Positions 8,283 through 15,080 of a stretch of DNA of 44,255 nucleotides are shown here, in pieces. The stretch covers positions 1-44,255 of the forward strand of contig JAHDKR010000040.1 of assembly GCA_018436785.1 (NCBI GenBank). The letters are read 5' to 3'. The notes under the pieces were generated by a model. It ran no database searches, was not told the DNA's origin, and worked only from the letters and a program-made list of their open reading frames with translations. Position 1 is the stretch's first letter. Every line of letters begins with the position of its first letter. The position numbers and the translations under genes were made by a program. The stretch comes from Synergistaceae bacterium. GTDB lineage: Bacteria > Synergistota > Synergistia > Synergistales > Aminobacteriaceae.

Positions 8283-8798
8283 ATGTTTCATGTCCGCAAT
8301 ACTATTCTCGTCGAAGGCGCTCTCGCAGTCGCCCTCTCCGTTGTGTTCTCGGCGCTTCGTCTCTGGACGATGCCCCAGGGAGGCTCCATCACCCTCGAAA
8401 TGCTTCCGATATTTCTTTTCGCCCTCAGGCGGGGCGGAAAAGCAGGATGTGCGGCGGGAGCCGTCTCGGGCGTTATGCAGCTCATCACCGGCGGGTACAT
8501 CGTGCACCCCGCACAGGCTCTTCTGGACTATCCGCTCGCGTTCGGCGTCCTCGGCGTAACGGGTTTCTTCAAAAACCGTCCTCTCTGGCTGGGGATAACG
8601 CTCGGCGGCGTGCTTCGCTTCTTCTGTCACGTTCTCTCCGGAGTCGTCTTCTTCGGCTCGTTCGCCCCGGAAGGGACGAACGTCTGGATGTACTCCGCAG
8701 TCTACAACGGCTCGTTCATGGCCCCGACGCTCGTCGTCTGCGGCGTCCTCGCCTATCTTATCTGGCCCAGGCTCAGGAGGGTGGGGGCGGAGGGATAG
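8283..8798 (+). CDS. thiT: Thiamine transporter ThiT (ECF S component)
   Basis: A 171-residue membrane protein with about six hydrophobic segments and the ThiT family pattern: LRLWTMPQGGSITLEMLPI, an ALRRGGKAG turn, then GGYIVHPAQALLDYPLAF. It should be the substrate-capture subunit of an energy-coupling-factor transporter in the inner membrane; the shared EcfA/EcfT module is not in this window. The TPP riboswitch directly upstream independently supports thiamine as substrate. The ribosome-binding site AAAGGAGG (8267-8274) sits 8 bases before ATG. The 3' end overlaps the convergent mutY stop by 26 bp. Confidence 0.94.
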   Translation: MFHVRNTILVEGALAVALSVVFSALRLWTMPQGGSITLEMLPIFLFALRRGGKAGCAAGAVSGVMQLITGGYIVHPAQALLDYPLAFGVLGVTGFFKNRPLWLGITLGGVLRFFCHVLSGVVFFGSFAPEGTNVWMYSAVYNGSFMAPTLVVCGVLAYLIWPRLRRVGAEG

Positions 8799-9855
8799 TT
8801 CCCTCGCCGAAGAGCCGCTCCCGCATCTTTCTGCTTCCGGCGGGCAGAGTCGCCGCCGCCAGTTCCGACGGGCTTGCCCACCTGCCGTTCATGTTTTCAA
8901 GGTCGCCGGGAGCATGCAGCCGTACAATCCGGACTGCGAGGCGAAGACGCCACTTCGTAAAGGAGCAGCGAACTTCGCCGCCGCAGTCCGCGTTGCTTCT
9001 GCGCGCCAGTTCGGTCAACGGCGATTCCTGCTCCGCAGGAGGCGCGCTCCAGGGAAACTCCTCGAAGTTCGCCCACAGTCCCGCCGGGGGGCGTCTTCGC
9101 AGAAAAACGCGATCTCCGGACACGAAGACGGCAAGGATTCCTTCGAGGCTCTCCGACTTCGTCCGCCGGGAGAGTACCGGGCGTTCGAGGGCGCTTCCCC
9201 GAAGCCGCGCGAGACAGAGGAATTCGAGCGGACACTCTCCGCACAGGGTTGACGTAGGCGCGCAGAGCGTCGCGCCGAGCTCCATGATTGCGGAGTTGAA
9301 GTCCCCCGGACGATCCGCCGGAAGCATTTGCACAAAGGCCCTCAGGACACTCTTTTCCCCTGCCCTGCGGTCGACCGGCTCTTCAAGGTCGAGAAGCCGG
9401 GAGAAGACGCGCTTCCCGTTGGCGTCGAGGGCTGGAACGGGAAGACCGAAGGCGATGCTCGCCACGGCCGCGGCGGTGTAGGGGCCGATGCCCGGAAGGG
9501 CCCGCAGCTCCTCGAAGGACGCGGGAAGCGTAGCAAGTCCGCGCGCTTGCAGCAGCCGCGCCGCACGAAGCAGATTTCTCGCTCTGGAGTAGTAGCCCAG
9601 CCCTTCCCATGCTTTGAGAACGTCATCGTCCTCCGCTTCGGCGAGCGAGCGCAGCGTGGGAAAGATGCGCATCCAGCGGCGATGGTACTCTACGCCTCGT
9701 GCGGCCTGCGTCTGCTGGAGCATCACCTCCGAGATCCAGACGGCGTACGGATCGTTCGTCTCCCGCCAGGGAAAGGGCCGCCGGCAGGCGTCGTACCACC
9801 GCAGCAACGGCGCCGCCCCTTCTTCCAGAGTGATGTTCGGCGAACTGTGTACCAT
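8773..9855 (-). CDS. mutY: Adenine DNA glycosylase MutY
   Basis: A 360-residue protein that removes adenine mispaired with 8-oxoguanine or guanine. The sequence shows catalytic Glu43 (ISEVMLQQTQ), the helix-hairpin-helix LPGIGPYTAAA, catalytic Asp144 (ALDANGKRV, slightly unlike the usual DGNV), the 4Fe-4S signature Cys198-x6-Cys205-x2-Cys208-x5-Cys214, and a C-terminal NUDIX-like domain for 8-oxoG recognition. ATG at 9855 is chosen because GGAAGGAG lies 8 bases upstream and the family usually begins here; an in-frame extension to 9963 lacks support. Convergent with thiT, overlapping it by 26 bp. Confidence 0.96.
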   Translation of the reverse strand: MVHSSPNITLEEGAAPLLRWYDACRRPFPWRETNDPYAVWISEVMLQQTQAARGVEYHRRWMRIFPTLRSLAEAEDDDVLKAWEGLGYYSRARNLLRAARLLQARGLATLPASFEELRALPGIGPYTAAAVASIAFGLPVPALDANGKRVFSRLLDLEEPVDRRAGEKSVLRAFVQMLPADRPGDFNSAIMELGATLCAPTSTLCGECPLEFLCLARLRGSALERPVLSRRTKSESLEGILAVFVSGDRVFLRRRPPAGLWANFEEFPWSAPPAEQESPLTELARRSNADCGGEVRCSFTKWRLRLAVRIVRLHAPGDLENMNGRWASPSELAAATLPAGSRKMRERLFGEGTIPPPPPS

Positions 9856-10047
9856 GCAGCGCGCTCCTTCCTTCTTCATCTCTTCGTTTTTCTTCCATAG
9901 AGCATATGTATAACATGGAGCGTCATAGGGTACAATACGAGGGGAGTATTCCGGATATTTCACCGGCTCCGAAAAGCCCTGGCCATAGAGGCTTTCCCCC
10001 CGTTCGTTCGAGGGGGCGCGCTCTATCCCGCAGAAGGAGGAACGGCA

Positions 10048-12075
10048 ATGGCGAAGACAGAAAACATACGGTACGATTTTTCTCTTTTCGGCGAGATGGA
10101 CTCATATCTCTTCCGGGAGGGCAATCACTTCCGCCTGTACGAAAAACTGGGAGCGCACGTCGTCGACGACGGGAAACTTCCGGGGACGTATTTCGCGCTC
10201 TGGGCGCCCAACGCGCGGGAGGTCAGCGTGATCGGCGCCTTCAACGACTGGGACAGGACGCGTCACTATCTCTCCCCGAGGAAGGACAGCTCCGGGATAT
10301 GGGAGGGCTTTGTTCCCGGAGTGGGGAAGGGCGCGCTGTACAAGTATTCCCTCCGCTCCCGCAACGGGAGCGTTTTCGAGAAGGGAGATCCTTTCGCCGC
10401 CTTCTGGGAGATCGCGCCGAAGACGGCCTCCATCGTCTGGCCCTGCGACTATGCCTGGAACGACGGGGAGTGGATGAAAAACCGCCGCGCACAGAACGCT
10501 CTCAATGCCCCGATGTCGGTCTACGAGGTGCATGTCGGGTCGTGGCGCAGAAAACCGGCCGAGGGCTTCCGTTCGCTCTCCTACCGCGAGCTGGGGCATG
10601 AGCTCGGCGAGTACGTCCGCGCGGCCGGCTTCACGCACGTCGAGCTGCTCCCCGTCATGGAACACCCGTTCTACGGCTCCTGGGGGTATCAGACGCTGGG
10701 CTACTTCGCCCCTACCAGCCGTTACGGAACGCCGGAGGACTTCATGTACATGGTGGATGTGCTGCATCAGATGGGGATCGGCGTGATCCTCGACTGGGTG
10801 CCGTCGCACTTTCCGGCCGACGCGTACGGTCTTGCACACTTTGACGGCACCTGCCTCTACGAGCACGAGGATCCCCGGAAGGGGTACCAGCCGGACTGGG
10901 GCAGCCAGATATTCAATTTCGGGCGCAACGAGGTGCGGGAGTTCCTTATCAGCAGCGCCTTCTGCTGGCTCGACCTCTTTCACGCCGATGGAATACGGGT
11001 GGACGCCGTCGCTTCCATGCTCTACCTCGATTACTCCCGAAAGGAAGGGGAGTGGATCCCGAACCAGTTCGGCGGCAGGGAGAATCTGGAAGCCGTCGGC
11101 TTTCTCAAAAAGATGAACGAGGCAATCTACCAGGAGTTCCCCGATGTTCAGACAATCGCCGAGGAGTCGACTGCCTGGCCGATGGTGACGCGGCCGACCT
11201 TCATCGGAGGACTCGGCTTCGGCATGAAGTGGAACATGGGGTGGATGCACGACATTCTTGAGTACATGCAGAAGGACCCTGTCTACCGTAAGTACAACCA
11301 CAACAAGATCACCTTCAGCATTATGTACGCCTTCACGGAGAACTTTCTCCTCCCCTTCTCTCACGACGAGGTGGTCCACGGAAAAGGGTCCATGCTCGGC
11401 AAGATGCCGGGCGACGAATGGCAGCAGTACGCCAATCTAAGACTGCTGCTGGGGTATATGTACGCGCATCCGGGGAAGAAGCTCCTCTTCATGGGGAGCG
11501 AATTCGGCCAGGGGAGGGAGTGGAACCACGACGACAGCCTCTTCTGGGATCTGCTGCACTCTCCCCGCCACAAGGGGATGCTGGACTGGGTGACGGATTT
11601 GAACCGGGTCTACAGGAGCGAAGCCGCCCTCCATTCGAGGGACTTCTCGCCGGAGGGGTTCCAGTGGTGCGACTTCTCCGACTGGGAGCAGAGCGTCGTC
11701 TCCTTCGTCAGGAAGGGCGCCGGGGGGGAGATGGTCTTTGCGGTCTGCAACTTCACCCCTGTGCCGCGATTCGGGTACCGAATCTCCGTCCCGGAGGGCG
11801 GATGGTGGAGGGAGCTGCTCAACAGCGATGCGGCGGAGTACGGAGGAAGCGGCGTCGGTAACTTCGGCGGCGCGAAGGCGGAGCCGATACCGAACTCCTC
11901 CTGGCATTCGCTGACTATTTCGCTGCCGCCGTTGGGAATGCTGCTCTTCAAGCTGGAACGCCCGGAAGCGCTTCCGGAGCCTGTCGCGGCAAATCGGCCT
12001 GTGTCCATCCCCGTTACGCTCCCGGAGCCGGCAAAACCGCCTCTGCCGGAGGCGACGAGACGAGGAAAAAAGTAA
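10048..12075 (+). CDS. glgB: 1,4-alpha-glucan branching enzyme GlgB
   Basis: A 675-residue GH13 enzyme that makes alpha-1,6 branches in glycogen. A CBM48 domain lies at about 25-115 (ALWAPNAREVSVIGAFNDW). The catalytic barrel has nucleophile Asp319 (GIRVDAVASM), acid/base Glu372 (AEEST) and Asp440 (FSHDEVVHGKGS). A C-terminal beta domain ends near 640, and a proline-rich tail of about 35 residues (LPEPVAANRPVSIPVTLPEP) extends past the usual end. The start has AAGGAGG at good spacing. No other glycogen gene (glgA, glgC, glgP) is within the window, so it is transcribed alone. A strong terminator follows. Confidence 0.96.
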   Translation: MAKTENIRYDFSLFGEMDSYLFREGNHFRLYEKLGAHVVDDGKLPGTYFALWAPNAREVSVIGAFNDWDRTRHYLSPRKDSSGIWEGFVPGVGKGALYKYSLRSRNGSVFEKGDPFAAFWEIAPKTASIVWPCDYAWNDGEWMKNRRAQNALNAPMSVYEVHVGSWRRKPAEGFRSLSYRELGHELGEYVRAAGFTHVELLPVMEHPFYGSWGYQTLGYFAPTSRYGTPEDFMYMVDVLHQMGIGVILDWVPSHFPADAYGLAHFDGTCLYEHEDPRKGYQPDWGSQIFNFGRNEVREFLISSAFCWLDLFHADGIRVDAVASMLYLDYSRKEGEWIPNQFGGRENLEAVGFLKKMNEAIYQEFPDVQTIAEESTAWPMVTRPTFIGGLGFGMKWNMGWMHDILEYMQKDPVYRKYNHNKITFSIMYAFTENFLLPFSHDEVVHGKGSMLGKMPGDEWQQYANLRLLLGYMYAHPGKKLLFMGSEFGQGREWNHDDSLFWDLLHSPRHKGMLDWVTDLNRVYRSEAALHSRDFSPEGFQWCDFSDWEQSVVSFVRKGAGGEMVFAVCNFTPVPRFGYRISVPEGGWWRELLNSDAAEYGGSGVGNFGGAKAEPIPNSSWHSLTISLPPLGMLLFKLERPEALPEPVAANRPVSIPVTLPEPAKPPLPEATRRGKK

Positions 12076-12084
12076 CATCATACA

Positions 12085-12122
12085 GCGCGGAGGAGACACG
12101 ACGTTCTCCTCCGCGTTTTTTC
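12085..12122 (+). terminator. Terminator of glgB
   Basis: CGCGGAGGAGA (12086-12096) pairs perfectly with TCTCCTCCGCG (12105-12115) around an 8-base loop, followed by TTTTTTC. Confidence 0.95.
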
Positions 12123-12137
12123 TTCGTCGAATCGCGT

Positions 12138-13013
12138 CTATTCTCCGGACTCCTTTGACGCGAGGTAGATGCCCGCAAGGATGAGCCCTCCTCCGAGGAC
12201 CTTGACGGGCGTGATTGGTTCCCCGAGGAAGAGGGCGGCGAGCAGCGAGCTCCCCACGGGCTCCCCCAGCAGACAGAGCGCGACGGTGCCGCCCGTCAGC
12301 CAGCGGAGCGCCCAGTTGTAGCTCGAATGCCCCAGCAGCTGCGGCACGAGCGCCATGAGGAAGAACGCGCTCCACGTTCCTGTCGAGTAACCGGCGACGG
12401 GGAGGCCGAAGGCGAGCACGACGATCCAGAGGACGACGGCCGCCGTGCCGTAGTTCAGCGTCACGTAGCTCCCCAGCGAGATGCGCGGCCTGACCTTCCT
12501 GCCTAAGAGAATGTACAGAGCGGCGAAGAAGCTCCCCTGGAGCGCGAGGAAGTTCCCCCACAGCGCGGACCAGCCCAGCGCGAAGTCGCCCCAGCTGATG
12601 ACGACGGCTCCGGGAAGCGCCAGCAGCAGCCCCTTCTTCAGCGACGGGGAGAACGGGTCTCCCGTCAGGAAGGGCGAGAGCAGCCCCGTCCACAGCGGAA
12701 TTGCGTTCACGATGACCACGCTGCTGGCCACGGACGTATAAAAGAGCGAGGAGATCCACGTGGCGAAGTGGAGCGCCAGAAAGACCCCGGAAGCGACGCC
12801 GCGCAGAATGTCGCTTCTGTCGAGCGAGGAGATCTCGCGCACCGCCCGCCGCGCCGTGAAGGGAAGCAGAAAGAGCGTCGCCAATCCGACCCTGTAGGCG
12901 GCGATGACGAGCGGGGGCGCTTCGGCCATCCGTGCGAAGATGGCGCCGGTAGAAATCGCGAAGACCCCCAGCGAGAGGACGAACCACGGCGAAACGGACG
13001 GTCTGTCGGCCAT
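12138..13013 (-). CDS. DMT-superfamily (EamA) transporter
   Basis: A 291-residue inner-membrane protein with ten predicted helices in two EamA repeats (about 10-140 and 152-285). The conserved second-repeat end LLGEPVGSSLLAALFLGEPITPVKVLGGGLILAGIYL (in two halves around residues 240-285) is typical of drug/metabolite exporters. The substrate cannot be read from sequence. It starts 7 bp after the stop of the aldo/keto reductase on the same strand, so the two are one operon and a redox-linked metabolite may be exported, which is inference only. Confidence 0.92.
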   Translation of the reverse strand: MADRPSVSPWFVLSLGVFAISTGAIFARMAEAPPLVIAAYRVGLATLFLLPFTARRAVREISSLDRSDILRGVASGVFLALHFATWISSLFYTSVASSVVIVNAIPLWTGLLSPFLTGDPFSPSLKKGLLLALPGAVVISWGDFALGWSALWGNFLALQGSFFAALYILLGRKVRPRISLGSYVTLNYGTAAVVLWIVVLAFGLPVAGYSTGTWSAFFLMALVPQLLGHSSYNWALRWLTGGTVALCLLGEPVGSSLLAALFLGEPITPVKVLGGGLILAGIYLASKESGE

Positions 13014-13020
13014 GGCGCTG

Positions 13021-14046
13021 TTATTCCTTCGCGTTTCGGTGTTCGAGGTAGAGTTCGTAGTGTTTCTTCAGCATCGCCGGAATCGGCAGCGTGTAGGGGC
13101 AGCGGGTGACGCAAACGCCGCACTCCGTACAATTGGGGACGGTGTCCAGGTTCGCCGCCGCGAAGTTGCTGGCAACCTTCGGCGACATCCTGCTCGCAAG
13201 CAGGGGGTAGATCATGCTGCCGGTGATGGCGACGCCGAAGGGACAGGGCTGGCAGTACTCGCACCGGCGGCAGAACTCTCCGCCGAGCTCCGCCTTTACC
13301 CGCGCCATCTCCTCGAAGTCCTTTCCGGATACGCTGTTCTGCTCGTCGTAGAACGAGACGACCTGCTCCACCGACTCCACCGAGTCGTACCCCGGAATCG
13401 GGAAGAGGTCCGCGTGGGAGCGCAGGAATTTGAATGCCAGCGCGGCGTCCGTGATCGCGCCGCCCGCGAAGGGCTTCATGCCGATGATGGCCACGCCGAG
13501 TTCGCGCGCGAGAGGGTGCAGTTCGTCGGCAGCCTCGGTCTCGATGAAGTTGAAGGGGAACTGGACGGAGATGAAGTCGCCGGTTCGGATCAGTTTCATC
13601 GCCATCGGGATGCTGTGCGACGTCACGCCGATGAAGCGGACCTTTCCGGCCTGCTGCGCCGCGACCGCCGCCTCCATCGCGCCGCCGGGGGCGTAGATCG
13701 CTTCGCGGTCCTTCTCCTGGGCGACCTGATGGAACTGGAAAAGATCGACATGGTCCGTATTCAGGCGCTTCAGGCTCAGATCGATATGCTCCGCGACGCT
13801 CTTCCCGTCGCGCTTCATGCTCTTGGTGGCCAGGAAAACCTTGTCGCGGACCGGGGAGAGCGCCCGTCCGATCTTCTCTTCGCTGTCGTGGTACAGATTC
13901 GCCGTGTCGTAGAACGTGATCCCTTTGTCGAACGCGGCGCGGAGCACGCGCTCGGCCTCGTCGAACGTGAGGCGGATGATGGGGATTGCTCCGAAACCGA
14001 GTTCGGAGACGGAGACGCCGGTCTTGCCGAAAGGAAGATACTTCAT
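13021..14046 (-). CDS. Aldo/keto reductase with C-terminal 4Fe-4S ferredoxin region
   Basis: A 341-residue protein. Residues 1-270 form an aldo/keto reductase barrel with the catalytic set Asp and Tyr in FYDTANLYHDSEEKIG, Lys in FLATKSMKRDG and His in DLFQFHQ. The C-terminal part carries the cysteine motifs CRRCEYCQPCPFGV and CTECGVCVTRCPYTLPIP, typical of the ferredoxin-type AKR family common in anaerobes. It may accept electrons from ferredoxin or from NAD(P)H; the substrate is unknown. ATG at 14046 is supported by AAGGAG upstream; a much longer in-frame extension is spurious. It heads an operon with the EamA transporter. Confidence 0.93.
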   Translation of the reverse strand: MKYLPFGKTGVSVSELGFGAIPIIRLTFDEAERVLRAAFDKGITFYDTANLYHDSEEKIGRALSPVRDKVFLATKSMKRDGKSVAEHIDLSLKRLNTDHVDLFQFHQVAQEKDREAIYAPGGAMEAAVAAQQAGKVRFIGVTSHSIPMAMKLIRTGDFISVQFPFNFIETEAADELHPLARELGVAIIGMKPFAGGAITDAALAFKFLRSHADLFPIPGYDSVESVEQVVSFYDEQNSVSGKDFEEMARVKAELGGEFCRRCEYCQPCPFGVAITGSMIYPLLASRMSPKVASNFAAANLDTVPNCTECGVCVTRCPYTLPIPAMLKKHYELYLEHRNAKE

Positions 14047-14155
14047 GGATGTCAGCTCCTTCATGCAGATTGTTTTTCCGACTCTTTCTTCGTCAAGAAT
14101 AGCAGAGAAAGAGGGAGTTTGAAAGAGTGCCGACGGAAAGCTACTGGGTGGAGCC

Positions 14156-14184
14156 TTGATGCTTTTATTTCCGCGTGGTAGAGT
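14156..14184 (+). promoter_or_regulatory. Possible promoter of the alkD-like gene
   Basis: TTGATG (14156-14161) and TAGAGT (14179-14184) are separated by 17 bp in the divergent intergenic region. Each box matches the consensus at four of six positions, so the call is tentative. Confidence 0.35.
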
Positions 14185-14220
14185 TTTCCTGAAAAATGAT
14201 GACGATCCTGAAAGAGAGTG

Positions 14221-14934
14221 ATGTCTGTGGAGCCGGTGCTCGAAGAGCTTCGAAAAGAGCTCGCCGCCCACGCCGACGAAGAGATCCGGCGGACCGGACG
14301 GCGTTTTTTCAAGGAACCTGTGAATCTCTACGGAATAAAGACTGCGGTCGGAACGAAAATAGCCAAGGAGTTTTTCAAGCAGCTCAAGGGGAGAACGAAA
14401 GAGGAAATATTCTCTCTCTGTGAGGAGCTTTGGAAATCGGGTATGATGGAAGAGTCGTTCGTGGCCTGCAACTGGTCGTACGCGCTTCGTAAGGAATTTG
14501 CGGAGGAGGACTTCCTCCTTTTTGAGCGATGGATTCAGCGTTACGTGGGCAACTGGGCGTCCTGCGATACCCTCTGCAACCATACGATCGGCGCCTTCAT
14601 CGAAACATTCCCGCAGTACGTGGACCGGCTGAAGGAGTGGACCGCCTCGGAGAACCGGTGGGTGCGCAGAGCGTCCGCGGTCTCGCTGATTATCCCCGCC
14701 AGGAACGGCCTCTTCCTCGACGACGTCTTCGAGATCGCCGAACGGTTGCTGCTCGACGCCGACGACCTCGTGCAGAAGGGGTACGGCTGGTTGCTGAAGG
14801 TGACCTGCGCGAAGCACGAAGACGCAGTGTTCAGCTACATCCTGAGCAGAAAGGACGTCATGCCGAGGACTGCCCTGCGGTATGCGATAGAGAAGATGCC
14901 TCCCGAGCGAAAGAAGGAAGCCATGAAGCGATAG
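14221..14934 (+). CDS. DNA alkylation repair protein, AlkD-like
   Basis: A 237-residue all-helical HEAT-like protein of the AlkD family, which excises bulky or positively charged alkylpurines without flipping the base. The AlkD catalytic arrangement W-x3-D is seen in NWASCDTLCNH, and the second conserved Trp is in KGYGWLLK. Length matches the family (about 235). The start is ATG at 14221 after AAAGAGAG; the GTG one codon before is less likely. Transcribed divergently from the aldo/keto reductase; a TTGATG-17-TAGAGT promoter (14156-14184) is possible. Confidence 0.9.
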   Translation: MSVEPVLEELRKELAAHADEEIRRTGRRFFKEPVNLYGIKTAVGTKIAKEFFKQLKGRTKEEIFSLCEELWKSGMMEESFVACNWSYALRKEFAEEDFLLFERWIQRYVGNWASCDTLCNHTIGAFIETFPQYVDRLKEWTASENRWVRRASAVSLIIPARNGLFLDDVFEIAERLLLDADDLVQKGYGWLLKVTCAKHEDAVFSYILSRKDVMPRTALRYAIEKMPPERKKEAMKR

Positions 14935-15080
14935 CGTGAGAGAAGGAGAGAGAAATCCTGTCCTTGAAACATGTTGTAAAAAGATGGCGCCGCCCGTTTT
15001 TACTGTTGAACGCCGATCCTCCGCACATCCGACGCTCCGTGCCGGAATGCTGCGCGGACTGAAAGAGAGATGAGGGAAGG

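Noticed and set aside
10102..12987. Long minus-strand frames opposite glgB and the EamA gene (425 and 516 codons)
   Set aside because: The plus-strand glgB has all catalytic residues and the minus-strand EamA frame used here shows clear helices. The long alternatives are rich in Arg, His and Pro, as expected for shadow frames.
14047..14817. N-terminal extension of the aldo/keto reductase to 598 codons
   Set aside because: The added part runs antisense through the AlkD-like gene, has no domain, and the AAGGAG site supports the start at 14046.
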